Shown: piece after piece, positions 10,275-18,893 of the stretch | How positions within the stretch are numbered: position 1 is the first letter of the stretch | How the letters are laid out: each line of letters begins with the position of its first letter | Translations under genes and position numbers: made by a program | The notes under the pieces: model-generated | Seen by the model: only the letters and a program-made list of their open reading frames with translations | Databases searched by the model: none | What the model was told of the DNA's origin: nothing | Assembly (NCBI RefSeq): GCF_018342475.1 | Contig: NZ_JAEMUD010000001.1 | Location: forward strand, 496,001 to 560,000 | Length of the DNA: 64,000 bases | Direction of reading: 5' to 3' | DNA from: Parachlamydia sp. AcF125 | GTDB taxonomy: Bacteria > Chlamydiota > Chlamydiia > Chlamydiales > Parachlamydiaceae

Positions 10275-10598
10275 GTGGATATCGTGAGCTTTACTAGTAG
10301 CTTATTGAGGAAGATAGCCGGAGAAAATCTGACTGAGGCCGCTATAAAAGAAAAGAATCGAAGGGGGCTAGGAAATTCAATTGTCAGCTTGATTGAGGAA
10401 GGAAAAGGTAGATTCCTTTTTCATATGCTAGAGGCATTACATAACAAGGAGGAAGAAGATGAGAGAGGAAAAAGTACAAGTTCTAGTTCTACCTTAAAGA
10501 TTAGTGCGCTTATCGCCAATATCGGAAGCGTTGGCATTGGAGGAATTGTTTTAAAAGCTGTGATAGGTTTAATTAAAAGAGTGCTGAACAAGCCCTAA
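10275..10598 (+). CDS. small hypothetical protein with C-terminal hydrophobic helix
   Basis: The product has about 107 residues: a charged, probably helical N-terminal half, a short Ser-rich linker (STSSSS) and a hydrophobic Gly-rich segment at about residues 80-98 that could insert in a membrane, closed by a basic tail. The frame is open from a TTG at 10245, but GTG at 10275 has a near-perfect AAGGAGG five bases upstream and is clearly the better start. The layout is compatible with a small membrane-active or Inc-like protein, but no family was recognised. It follows the nrdAB terminator and faces the convergent sugar operon. Confidence 0.6.
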   Translation: MDIVSFTSSLLRKIAGENLTEAAIKEKNRRGLGNSIVSLIEEGKGRFLFHMLEALHNKEEEDERGKSTSSSSTLKISALIANIGSVGIGGIVLKAVIGLIKRVLNKP

Positions 10599-10685
10599 CA
10601 GGCTAAAAGATTTCTCTTTCCTTTAGAATCGATGTAAGTGCCTAGGATGGTTTTTTATTAGAACTTTTTGTAATTTTTTAGAGAC

Positions 10686-11762
10686 CTATCTTAGAAAGCT
10701 GACGATTGCTTTAGCAGCCTCTCCATTGCCGTACAAGGATATATTCCAGTCTGGATGCATGTCTTCATGTTGATAATAGTGCTCCTCAATTGCTTTAGCT
10801 TGGAGGGGAACTAAGCGATTAAATCCATGTTCAATAAGCTCGACCCATTCTGTTTCTTCTCTCAGCGTTAAGCAAGGGACTTTAAAAAAGTAAGCTTCTT
10901 TTTGAACGCCTCCGGAGTCTGTAAAAATGAGCTTTGCATGATTTTCAAGTTGAGTCATATCTAAATAGCCTATAGGCTCGATTAACCGTATGTTTTGCTT
11001 AACCTGTTCTAGTAAATTGAGTTTTTGAAGCATTTGCTGCGTACGAGGGTGCAAAGGAACGATAACGGGAGTATGGCGTCCAATAGCCGATAAGCCCAAA
11101 AAGATTTCTTTTAAGCGGCGCGGATCATCCGTATTTTCCGCTCGATGAATCGTGGCTAGAACAAACTGTTTTGAGCGAAGAGATAGGCGATGAAGAATCT
11201 GGCTGGTTTGATTAGACTTATTCAAATAGTAAATGGCTGTATCATACATCACGTCGCCGGTTTGGATGATTTTATCTTCCGAGAAACCTTCCCTTTTAAG
11301 TTGTTGGGTGGCATAGGCGGTGGGTGTAAAAAGCAGGTCAGAGCAATGATCGGTTAGAAGACGATTCATTTCCTCAGGCATTTTGCGGTTAAATGAGCGA
11401 AGTCCTGCTTCCACATGTGCCACAGGAATATGCAACTTAACAGACGCAAGCGCACCGGCAAGTGTGGAGTTTGTGTCTCCAAAAACGAGAACCCAATCAG
11501 GCCTTTCTTGCGACAAAATTGCTTCAATTTTCTCTAGCATTCGACCGGTCATAGCTCCTTGAGAGCACCCTCCGATAGCGAGATTATAATTAGGAGTTGG
11601 GATTCCCATTTCAGCAAAGAAAACATCGGACATATTGTAGTCGTAGTGTTGTCCTGTGTGGATGATTATTTCTTGTATAGAGGGGGATTCAGAAATGGCA
11701 CGACTTAAGGCTGCTGCCTTGATAAATTGAGGCCGCGCCCCGATGATAGTTGCGATTTTCAT
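10686..11762 (-). CDS. wecB: UDP-N-acetylglucosamine 2-epimerase, non-hydrolysing (WecB/WbpI family)
   Basis: The 358-residue GT-B-like epimerase has the family signatures DTNSTLAGALA, HVEAGLRSF with the following MPEEMNR segment, and the late TDSGGVQKEA / LREETEWVE block that binds the UDP moiety. It is the last gene of a four-gene minus-strand operon, 46 bp after the oxidoreductase/acetyltransferase fusion. In that context it probably acts like WbpI/WlbD, epimerising the 2,3-diacetamido glucuronate intermediate at C2 to give UDP-ManNAc3NAcA. It could instead make plain UDP-ManNAc; sequence alone cannot separate the two specificities. Confidence 0.92.
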   Translation of the reverse strand: MKIATIIGARPQFIKAAALSRAISESPSIQEIIIHTGQHYDYNMSDVFFAEMGIPTPNYNLAIGGCSQGAMTGRMLEKIEAILSQERPDWVLVFGDTNSTLAGALASVKLHIPVAHVEAGLRSFNRKMPEEMNRLLTDHCSDLLFTPTAYATQQLKREGFSEDKIIQTGDVMYDTAIYYLNKSNQTSQILHRLSLRSKQFVLATIHRAENTDDPRRLKEIFLGLSAIGRHTPVIVPLHPRTQQMLQKLNLLEQVKQNIRLIEPIGYLDMTQLENHAKLIFTDSGGVQKEAYFFKVPCLTLREETEWVELIEHGFNRLVPLQAKAIEEHYYQHEDMHPDWNISLYGNGEAAKAIVSFLR

Positions 11763-11808
11763 ACAGAAATTCCTTGCAATACCTCTTTAAGAACAGTTTT
11801 AAGTTTTG

Positions 11809-13440
11809 TTAGAAAACATCAAAGGGGGTAAGCCTATTGCCTTCTAAACGATAGCGTTCCCCCGTGGCTGGGCATGAGGCCTCCACGGTTTTACCTTCTG
11901 AAATGGAAATCGGTAAATCAAGTTTTTCGCCATGTCGGCTTACCCAGCCAACCTGGCGCCCTGGATTTCCTACCACAAGCGCGTAGGGAGGAATATCTTT
12001 GGTCACCACTGCTCCTGCTCCAATAAAGCTATACTCTCCAAGTTCAATCCCACATACAATGGTGGCATTTGCTCCAATTGTCGCTCCTTTGCGAACAAAA
12101 GTTTTTTGGTATTCGCCCCTTCTATTGACTGCACTTCTAGGATTGATCACATTGGTGAAAACCATGCTAGGCCCTAAGAAAACATCGTCTTCGCAAATCA
12201 CGCCTGTATAGATGCTGACGTTGTTTTGCACTTTTACGTTTTTTCCGAGGACTGCAGAGGGGCTAATCACCACATTTTGCCCAATGTTGCAAGCTTGGCC
12301 AACTTTAGCGCCATCCATAATGTGGCTGAAATGCCAAATTTTAGTGCCTGCTTCAATTTCTGCTTGAGGTCCAATGACGGCTGTAGGATGGGCGTAATAT
12401 TGAGGAAAAGTATGGTCTAAAGGATATTTAAAGGAGGGATTTTTTTCTATCCCATCTTCATTTAGGCTCGCTTGCGCGGCTTGAAGAACTTTTAAAACTT
12501 GTAGCCCCTCCTTGCCATCTGTGCGGGGAGTAATCCGCTCTTTACAACATTTGATGAAATGGAAGCATTCTTCAGTGAGGGGTTCCACTTGCGGGATAAA
12601 AACTTTTTCAGCTTCATTTTTATTAGCCTGTGGAATATGGCCGTCTGTCCAGGTCACGTGGTTACGGTAAAATACAAGCTTTTCATCCCAGGGCTTAGTG
12701 TCATCGAACACCGCCATCCCAGTTGATCCAATCACCACAAGCTTTTGTTCTTTAAAAGGGTGTAGCCAACTGACATAAATATGGGCCCGCACGTCATTTG
12801 CAAAGCGCAATGTTGTCAGAGTTGTATCGGCAACACCTTTAGACAAATAGTCCGCGCCCGTACAGCGCACTTGATGAGGAAGTTGATGGCCAACTAAAGA
12901 AAGAATCACTGAAATATCGTGAGGGGCAAAACTCCACAAAGCATTTTCTTCTGTTCGAATACTCCCAAGGTTTAAGCGGTTAGAAACGATATAATGCAAC
13001 TTGCCTAGCTCACCCCGGCCTAAAAGTTCTTGTAGAGCATTAATACAGGGATGATATTGAAGGAGGTGGCCTACCATGAGGATACATCCTTTTTCTTCTG
13101 CTAAATGGATGAGTTCTTCACCTTCACGGCTATCTAAGCAAAGAGGTTTTTCGACATAGACATCTTTTCCTGCCAAAAGAGCTTTTTTAGCAAGGGGATA
13201 ATGAGCTAGGGCAGGGGCCGCAATCGCAATCGATTGAATTTGCGGGTTGTCTAGAACTGCATCATAAGAAAGGGTTAAGTTAAGATCGGGGTATGTTTGA
13301 CGGAAACCTTCTAAGGTAGGAGGGTGTGAATCGCACAGAGTGTGCAATACACCGAGTTGATAGAAGTTTCTAGCCAGGTTTTTCCCCCACCGTCCACCAC
13401 CGATTAGAGCAAGGTTCTTATTAAATGATAAAGTGGCCAT
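11809..13440 (-). CDS. fused Gfo/Idh/MocA 3-dehydrogenase and LbH N-acetyltransferase (WbpB-WbpD type)
   Basis: Two enzymes are joined in 543 residues. Residues 1-335 form a Gfo/Idh/MocA NAD-dependent oxidoreductase with an N-terminal GGGRWGKNLARN Rossmann loop, the catalytic-lysine EKP motif (YVEKPLCL) and an APHDISV His/Asp pair. Residues about 350-500 are a left-handed beta-helix acetyltransferase rich in hexapeptide turns (IGANATIVCG, AVVTKDIPPYALVVGNP), ending in a CPATGERY tail seen in WbpD-type proteins. In Pseudomonas these are separate WbpB (UDP-GlcNAcA 3-dehydrogenase) and WbpD (3-amino acetyltransferase). It lies 12 bp after the aminotransferase gene and is probably co-translated. 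The substrate is inferred from the full set of operon enzymes. Confidence 0.9.
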   Translation of the reverse strand: MATLSFNKNLALIGGGRWGKNLARNFYQLGVLHTLCDSHPPTLEGFRQTYPDLNLTLSYDAVLDNPQIQSIAIAAPALAHYPLAKKALLAGKDVYVEKPLCLDSREGEELIHLAEEKGCILMVGHLLQYHPCINALQELLGRGELGKLHYIVSNRLNLGSIRTEENALWSFAPHDISVILSLVGHQLPHQVRCTGADYLSKGVADTTLTTLRFANDVRAHIYVSWLHPFKEQKLVVIGSTGMAVFDDTKPWDEKLVFYRNHVTWTDGHIPQANKNEAEKVFIPQVEPLTEECFHFIKCCKERITPRTDGKEGLQVLKVLQAAQASLNEDGIEKNPSFKYPLDHTFPQYYAHPTAVIGPQAEIEAGTKIWHFSHIMDGAKVGQACNIGQNVVISPSAVLGKNVKVQNNVSIYTGVICEDDVFLGPSMVFTNVINPRSAVNRRGEYQKTFVRKGATIGANATIVCGIELGEYSFIGAGAVVTKDIPPYALVVGNPGRQVGWVSRHGEKLDLPISISEGKTVEASCPATGERYRLEGNRLTPFDVF

Positions 13441-13452
13441 CTTGTACTCCTT

Positions 13453-14559
13453 TTAGCTTGAAGCTGGAATGCAGCAAAACTCTTTGACAGCATTTACAAT
13501 CTTGATTTGCTCTTCTTCTGTTAGCCAAGGATGCATGGGGAGGCTAATGACCTCTTCTGCCATTTTCTCTGCAACCGGAAAAGCCCCTTTCCGATAGCCT
13601 AATGAGGCGAAAACAGGTTGTTCATGTACACACTTGGGGTAATAAATGCCTGTAGGGATCCCTTTAGAGGATAAGAATTTTGCAAGTCCATCCCTTTCGG
13701 GGGTGCGAATGGTATACTGGGCATACACATGGGTATTGCCCTCTTGAATGGCGGGGATCACGCAGTATCCTGCCAAGGCGCGTGAATAAAAGGCGCCAAT
13801 TTTTCCACGCGCTTTTAATTCCTGCTCAAAATGGGGAAACTTTGCTAATAAGATAGCTGCTTGCATCGTATCTAAGCGGCCATTCATCCCTAGGCATGTG
13901 TGGTGATGCCGCTTTTCCCCTCCGTGTGTGCGGATAGCACGCATTTTAGCGGCTAATATGTCATCATTGGTGAAGAGAGCCCCCCCATCTCCGTAACAAC
14001 CTAAAGGCTTGGCTGGGAAAAAGCTGGTAGATCCGATAGTGGTCACAGAGCAGCTTTTTCTTCCATGTTGAGTGGCCCCAAAGCTTTGAGCTCCATCTTC
14101 GATTACAGGAAGGCCATATTTATTAGCAATGGCATTGATTGCTGTGTAATCAGGCATTTGGCCAAATAAGCTAACAGGAAGAATGGCTTTAGTTTTAGGG
14201 GTGATGGCTTTTTCAAGTTGTTCAATCTGAATGTTGTAAGTTTGAGCTTCAATGTCCACAAAAACTGGGGTGGCTCCTACAAGCCCTATGACTTCGGTCG
14301 AAGAAATCCAGGTAAAAGGCACCGTGATCACCTCGTCGCCAGCCCCCACGCCAAGAGCCATAAGAGCTATTTGAAGGCTGTCTGTTCCACTTGATACCGC
14401 AATGCAGTGCTTTGCTTGGGTGTATTGAGCAAGCGTAGTCTCTAAAGAACGTACCTGGTCACCCATAATAAAATTTCCCTGCTCAAGAACTTCATGAATG
14501 GCTGAGTCAATCTCTTCTTTATACAGTTGATACTGTTTTTTGAGGTCAATGAACTCCAT
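13453..14559 (-). CDS. DegT/DnrJ/EryC1/StrS sugar aminotransferase (WbpE/WlbC type)
   Basis: A PLP-dependent sugar-nucleotide aminotransferase of 368 residues. Residues SSGTDSLQIAL form the phosphate-binding loop, EDGAQSFGA carries the PLP-binding Asp, and the lysine in FFPAKPLGCYGDGG forms the internal aldimine. In this operon it should transfer an amino group from glutamate to the 3-keto group made by the downstream fusion's dehydrogenase domain, as WbpE does. It lies 20 bp after the UDP-sugar dehydrogenase gene and 12 bp before the fusion. Other StrS-family substrates are possible in principle. Confidence 0.93.
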   Translation of the reverse strand: MEFIDLKKQYQLYKEEIDSAIHEVLEQGNFIMGDQVRSLETTLAQYTQAKHCIAVSSGTDSLQIALMALGVGAGDEVITVPFTWISSTEVIGLVGATPVFVDIEAQTYNIQIEQLEKAITPKTKAILPVSLFGQMPDYTAINAIANKYGLPVIEDGAQSFGATQHGRKSCSVTTIGSTSFFPAKPLGCYGDGGALFTNDDILAAKMRAIRTHGGEKRHHHTCLGMNGRLDTMQAAILLAKFPHFEQELKARGKIGAFYSRALAGYCVIPAIQEGNTHVYAQYTIRTPERDGLAKFLSSKGIPTGIYYPKCVHEQPVFASLGYRKGAFPVAEKMAEEVISLPMHPWLTEEEQIKIVNAVKEFCCIPASS

Positions 14560-14579
14560 GGTTTCTCCTTAAACTTTCC

Positions 14580-15878
14580 CTATGCCTTAAATACAAGTGA
14601 GCATTCTGGCAAAAAGTTTCGCGTATCGATGATGGGGACTTTAAACGATAAAATATGATCTACAGAAAAATAATGGTGGTGGGTTGCCAAAACAAAGCAA
14701 TCATACTTGTTAGATAGAGGAACACTTTTTTTTCCCGCTAAAAAGCTATATTCCCTGGTTACTCCAATTTCAGGAATATGATTATCGTGATAGTCGACAA
14801 TAGCTCCTTTTTCTTGCATCAATTTGATTAACTCTAGGCTAGGACTTTCTCGCATATCATCAATGTCAGCTTTGTAAGCGAGCCCTAAAACTAGGATTTT
14901 GGACCCTTTCATGGCTTTGTTAGCTTGGTTTAAACAGTCTTGAACTTTGCTAACCACATAGCGCGGCATAGAGCGGTTAATTTCACCCGCAAGCTCAATA
15001 AAACGTGTTTGCACCCCATATTCTTTTGCTTTCCAAGTAAGGTAAAAGGGATCAATTGGGATACAGTGGCCTCCTAAACCTGGTCCTGGCCAGAAAGGCA
15101 TAAAACCAAATGGTTTGGTGGCGGCTGCTCGAATGACTTCCCAGACGTCAATACCCATGGGATCACAAATCAATTTTAGCTCGTTCACAAGGGCAATATT
15201 GACGCTGCGGAAGATGTTTTCAAATAACTTAGCGGTCTCCGCTACGCGCGTACCGGACAAAGGCACGATGTTTTCAATTCCAAGCCGGTAGAGTTCTACT
15301 GCTAATTCTAAGCTTTTTTGATTAGCTCCTCCTACAAGCTTAGGGATGTTTTTTGTGCCGAAAGACTTATTACCAGGATCTTCTCTTTCAGGGCTGAAAC
15401 AGACATAGAGGTTTTCATTAAGACGTAAATTTCCAGATTTTTCTAACATAGGAATGACCACTTCCTCTGTTGTGCCTGGCCAAGTTGTGCTTTCTAGAGA
15501 AACAAGTGTGTGTGGTTGTAGATGAGGAGCAAGGGCTTCGCAGGTTTTCACCACAAAGCGTAAATCAGGTTCTAAATGATGATCAAGGGGGGTTGGAACG
15601 CAAATGATCACCGCATCGCAGTTCCGAATTTGATCGTAGTTCGAGGTGGCGGTGAATCGATTATTTTCGCGAACTTTTTGCAGCCTACCGTGATTGAAGT
15701 GTTGAATATAACTTTTGCCCTCTTGAATAGCTGAAATTTTATTTTCATCGATGTCAAATCCAATGACACGCACATTTGCTTCGGCAAAAACCAAAGAAAG
15801 AGGAAAGCCAACATAGCCTAAGCCGACAATTCCCACCGTAATTTGTTTAGATTTAATTTTTTCAATAGAAATAGGCAT
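14580..15878 (-). CDS. wbpA: UDP-N-acetylglucosamine 6-dehydrogenase (WbpA/WecC family)
   Basis: NAD-dependent nucleotide-sugar dehydrogenase of about 432 residues that oxidises C6 to a carboxylate. The N-terminal GIVGLGYVGFPL binds NAD, LESTTWPGTTEE is typical of the family, and GPGLGGHCIPIDPFYL contains the catalytic cysteine. Neighbours show it is the first enzyme of a UDP-GlcNAc to UDP-ManNAc3NAcA route, although UDP-ManNAc or UDP-GalNAc cannot be excluded as substrates. An upstream in-frame TTG at 15911 exists, but the ATG at 15878 has AAGGA seven bases ahead and gives an N-terminus like other family members. Confidence 0.92.
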   Translation of the reverse strand: MPISIEKIKSKQITVGIVGLGYVGFPLSLVFAEANVRVIGFDIDENKISAIQEGKSYIQHFNHGRLQKVRENNRFTATSNYDQIRNCDAVIICVPTPLDHHLEPDLRFVVKTCEALAPHLQPHTLVSLESTTWPGTTEEVVIPMLEKSGNLRLNENLYVCFSPEREDPGNKSFGTKNIPKLVGGANQKSLELAVELYRLGIENIVPLSGTRVAETAKLFENIFRSVNIALVNELKLICDPMGIDVWEVIRAAATKPFGFMPFWPGPGLGGHCIPIDPFYLTWKAKEYGVQTRFIELAGEINRSMPRYVVSKVQDCLNQANKAMKGSKILVLGLAYKADIDDMRESPSLELIKLMQEKGAIVDYHDNHIPEIGVTREYSFLAGKKSVPLSNKYDCFVLATHHHYFSVDHILSFKVPIIDTRNFLPECSLVFKA

Positions 15879-15958
15879 AATCAATTCCTTAACGTGGAGG
15901 AAGCTTACCAATTAGATTGAGAGATAGGTGCGTTAAAAAATTCCCTCTAAGGCGCACG

Positions 15959-15987
15959 ACTGTATCAAATTTTTAGGCGCATTACAA
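15959..15987 (-). promoter_or_regulatory. candidate promoter of the wbp-like operon
   Basis: On the minus strand TTGTAA and TACAGT are spaced by 17 bases, about 80 bp before the dehydrogenase start. Each hexamer is 4/6 to the sigma-70 consensus. It is the only plausible promoter seen directly upstream of the four-gene operon. Confidence 0.4.
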
Positions 15988-16083
15988 TATATTTATGAAA
16001 GAGAATTTTGGGAGAAGAGGGGTTGAAAAAGGGGCTATTATCGATCTTTTTGGTTTTTTAATATAAAAAAGTAAGAGGAAATA

Positions 16084-16580
16084 ATGAAGAATGTAATCAT
16101 CCCATATTTTTACATTTTAGATAGTAATCTAAAGAATCCTCCCTTTTCAGCTTTATCAGCCGAAAAGATTTTAACGGGGTATCATGCACCAATAGGCGCC
16201 TTCCAACCAGTTGCTCAAGTTTTTACAAAAAAATAGGGGTGGTTGAATCAAATAGCCTCTATCTTCATGTTAAAATGCGATGGGTGGCAGAGGATACAAA
16301 AAATTTCGAGGGAGTATATGGGCCAAAATCTTTAGCTTTCTTGCACCGGTAAGCTAGTAAAGAAAATAGCTCATAATGCCTTGCCAGTTATCCGACAAGT
16401 AGTTGAAGATCGTGTTGACATACTCTATTCTGCATTTATCACAGAAAATATTAACCAATTTTTAAGAGCTGGCCCTTAATTTTAGCCTATAAGCTTGAGT
16501 CTTTACTGACAGACGTAACGACTTTACCTGGAAATGTAAAGCTGCTTTACAAGAAGACCAATTTAAACCTTGCAGGATAA
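16084..16580 (+). pseudogene. decayed gene of unknown function, several frameshifts
   Basis: An ATG at 16084 with AGAGGA upstream opens a 50-codon frame to a TAG at 16234. Coding-like sequence then continues in other frames: first VESNSLYLHVKMRW with GVYGPKSLAFLHR, then KLVKKIAHNALPVIRQ to LRAGP, and last YKLESLLTDVTTLPGN to NLNLAG before two stops at 16578. Joined, they would give about 165 residues of consistent composition. This pattern suggests one ancestral gene broken by at least three indels, immediately upstream of tRNA-Ser. The original function was not recognised. The first 50 codons might still be expressed as a small protein. Confidence 0.5.
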
Positions 16581-16610
16581 TAAGAAATTAAATATATTTT
16601 CCTTTTCTTT

Positions 16611-16701
16611 GGAGGAGTGTCTGAGCGGCCGAAAGAGCACGCTTGGAAAGCGTGTGTACGTTTATCGCGTACCGTGGGTTCGAATCCCACCTCCTCCGCC
16701 A
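16611..16701 (+). tRNA. tRNA-Ser (GGA anticodon), CCA encoded
   Basis: The acceptor stem GGAGGAG pairs with CTCCTCC. The anticodon loop in CTTGGAAAG gives GGA, a long variable arm as expected for serine is present, the T-loop is GTTCGAATC, and the CCA end is encoded at 16699-16701. The total is 91 nt. Confidence 0.95.
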
Positions 16702-16976
16702 TTTGACAGGGTCGCACGCGCTAGGTAATTACTGGACAGCTTTAGCTGTGTGTGGATCACTTTTTTCTTCATTTTCAAGTTCGAAAATAGAAAATTCAAG
16801 CTTTGTTATTTTTCTTTCTTTTTCAATTCTCGATAGGCTAAATCTAGGACTGTTTGGGTTGTGGCAGGGCTAGCCTTAACTCTTGTTCAGCAAGAGCAAT
16901 TGGAGAGGCATTTTAGCAATTGATTTGACCGCCTAACGTTCGCTTAAGTTTATAGCGTATGTTTTGGCAAGCAATC
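16702..16976. other. intergenic region downstream of tRNA-Ser
   Basis: No gene with a ribosome binding site and no clear terminator was seen. The short plus-strand frame that starts inside the tRNA is not credible. No repeat of the tRNA 3' end (attachment-site copy) was noticed within the gap. Confidence 0.35.
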
Positions 16977-18257
16977 CTATCCCTCTGGCATCCCTTTAGC
17001 ATAAGAGAATTTATTGAGATAATTGCCATCAGCATCATACAAAGTGACAAGCCCACTTCCTTCAGAAACTTCGCTGACGGGGGTTTTTTCCCCTTTTTTA
17101 TAATATTTTCCTTTAACAAGCTTACCATGGTCGTATTCTTCAATCATCATTAAGTTGCCGTCCATGTAATAGGCAAGAGAAATTCCATTTTTGTTGTTGT
17201 TGCTCATTTCTCGTTGGCTTTCGAGTTGCCCATTGCGATACCAGGTTTTACATACTCCTTGAATTTTGCCTTCATACCACTGAATGGAAAGGAGCGGTTG
17301 CAAGGGTTGTTTGTTATGGAGCTGGGGATAGAATTCAATTTCTTCTCCCTGTTTTTTTTGGTTGAGTATGTGGTAGGTATTTACTAAAAAGCCCTTTTCA
17401 TCAAATACACTTACTTTTCCTTCTAATAGACCATTTTGGTATTCTTGAAATTCCTGGACACTTTCCCGATTGAAAGCGGCTCGGATTCCATACCCATTTT
17501 CAATTTGCGCGATGAGATTGTTTGATTTATCGTAATAAAAGGCTGAAATAAGCAAGTCATTTTCGTAAACTTCCTCAGCGGCTATTTGGCAGGGAGTCCA
17601 ATACCTTTTGGCAAATCCTTCTTTTTTACCTGCAGCATACTGGGTCACTTGAAGGAGATCCCCGTTGTCTAAAAAAATTTCGTAATCGCCTTCAATTTTA
17701 TCCTCTTTATAAAAAACGCACTTCCAAATCTTCCCGTTGGGATGGTAATACACCGATTCTCCCTCAAGCATACCCTTGGAATAATGGATGTAGGCTTCAA
17801 TCCCTCCTTCTTCGTTCCACACTTTAGCCATTCCATCGAATAGCCAACTTTTTTCAGCGGCTGTATTGAGATCCGCCACCCCTCCAATAATAGTCGCAGT
17901 GAGTTTAATCTTCCCAGTGGGATACCATTCTTTATATTGTCCGAAAGCACGGTTGTTAACAACTTCTAGATATTGTTGGATTTGCCCATTGGGATAGTAA
18001 CTCGTGATTAGAGCTTTTGAATTGCCAAACTTATCTTTGCCATATACCCGCATCACTTTTTGGTAGGGCTGATTACTTAGAAAATCTATGTTTTCATATT
18101 GTTTAACCCGTTCGCGGCTGGTAAAAGTCTCTGAGAGGCCATTTTGGTCAATGATATTGATGGTAGAAAGTTGTTCGGGCTTATATTCACAGTAAAAATA
18201 GCGCGTGCACCCGCTTAAGCATAGGAGGTAGAAAAGGCAGAGTAATCGAATGGGCAT
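16977..18257 (-). CDS. lipoprotein with MORN_2 / YwqK-type repeats
   Basis: The 426-residue protein has an N-terminal lipobox LSGC with the lipidated Cys at position 17, so it should be anchored in a membrane outside the cytoplasm. The rest consists of repeated units of the type 'YYPNGQIQ', 'EWYPTGKIK', 'YHPNGKIW', 'WYRNGQLE' and 'YYMDGNL', about 20-25 residues apart, the MORN variant repeat (MORN_2) often annotated as 'YwqK family antitoxin'. That label is positional in other bacteria and should not be read as a toxin-antitoxin function here. It is the third gene of a minus-strand operon after GspL-like and GspM-like genes, only 2 bp from the preceding stop, so a structural or assembly role in that envelope complex is an inference. 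Confidence 0.8.
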   Translation of the reverse strand: MPIRLLCLFYLLCLSGCTRYFYCEYKPEQLSTINIIDQNGLSETFTSRERVKQYENIDFLSNQPYQKVMRVYGKDKFGNSKALITSYYPNGQIQQYLEVVNNRAFGQYKEWYPTGKIKLTATIIGGVADLNTAAEKSWLFDGMAKVWNEEGGIEAYIHYSKGMLEGESVYYHPNGKIWKCVFYKEDKIEGDYEIFLDNGDLLQVTQYAAGKKEGFAKRYWTPCQIAAEEVYENDLLISAFYYDKSNNLIAQIENGYGIRAAFNRESVQEFQEYQNGLLEGKVSVFDEKGFLVNTYHILNQKKQGEEIEFYPQLHNKQPLQPLLSIQWYEGKIQGVCKTWYRNGQLESQREMSNNNKNGISLAYYMDGNLMMIEEYDHGKLVKGKYYKKGEKTPVSEVSEGSGLVTLYDADGNYLNKFSYAKGMPEG

Positions 18258-18259
18258 GG

Positions 18260-18883
18260 TTATAAGATTTCTCTTTTTAAAAGTTTCATATTAATAGTAA
18301 AAATCTCATTTTTGTTGGCTAACGCTTTCTTTTCCAAGTTGAAGTCGATGAGAATCAGCTGGGGGCGATTGGGCGCAGGTTCATGCTTCCCTATTTTTTG
18401 CCCCTCAATCAAGGAAAGGATTGTGGCAATATCCGAAGCATCCACTTCAACTGGATGGACTTGGGTGACAACTGTCTCCTGAAACCCGGGAAGGGTGTCT
18501 ACCACGCCCTCGGAAAAGAGTAGCTTATTTGCTGAGCCGGTTAAAAAATCAAACCGCTTACGAACAGTGTCATCTCCGGCATAATTTTTATTTTCCATTA
18601 CTTCTTTTAAGCTTTGGATCTCGGGCTTTAGAAAAGTCAATTGTTCGAGTTGCTTATCGATATAAAAGCGATCTGCATCTTTAAAGTGATGACTTACAGC
18701 CTTATTGTTAGCTTGTCTTCTGGCTTGTAAAAAAGCTTGGCTTTGCGTGTCCTCTATAAATTTTTTCAAATAAGTTATTTCGCTTTGATTGGAAAAAAAA
18801 TAAGCTATTGAAAACAGCAGGGGCAAAGCTCCTAAAAGCATAAGGTAAAGCAAAAGCCTATTTTGGGGGATTTGACTCAACAT
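18260..18883 (-). CDS. single-span membrane protein, GspM/PilO-like position and topology
   Basis: The product has 207 residues, with one N-terminal membrane helix (about 9-29, LLLYLMLLGALPLLFS) preceded by a short cytoplasmic end. It is followed by a helical, charged segment to about residue 110 and a C-terminal domain of alternating strands with a VHPVEVDAS motif. This topology matches PilO/GspM assembly-platform subunits, which pair with PilN/GspL. The gene follows the GspL-like gene by 10 bp. Direct sequence similarity could not be tested, so the assignment rests on topology and context. Confidence 0.5.
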   Translation of the reverse strand: MLSQIPQNRLLLYLMLLGALPLLFSIAYFFSNQSEITYLKKFIEDTQSQAFLQARRQANNKAVSHHFKDADRFYIDKQLEQLTFLKPEIQSLKEVMENKNYAGDDTVRKRFDFLTGSANKLLFSEGVVDTLPGFQETVVTQVHPVEVDASDIATILSLIEGQKIGKHEPAPNRPQLILIDFNLEKKALANKNEIFTINMKLLKREIL

Positions 18884-18893
18884 ACCGGTAGCC

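Noticed and set aside
16643-16873. 76-codon plus-strand frame starting in tRNA-Ser
   Set aside because: It begins inside a clear tRNA gene and its product is low-complexity and unrecognised.
16977-18257. Toxin-antitoxin module suggested by the 'YwqK antitoxin' label
   Set aside because: No toxin-like neighbour exists; the protein is a lipoprotein with MORN-type repeats in an operon with secretion-platform-like genes.
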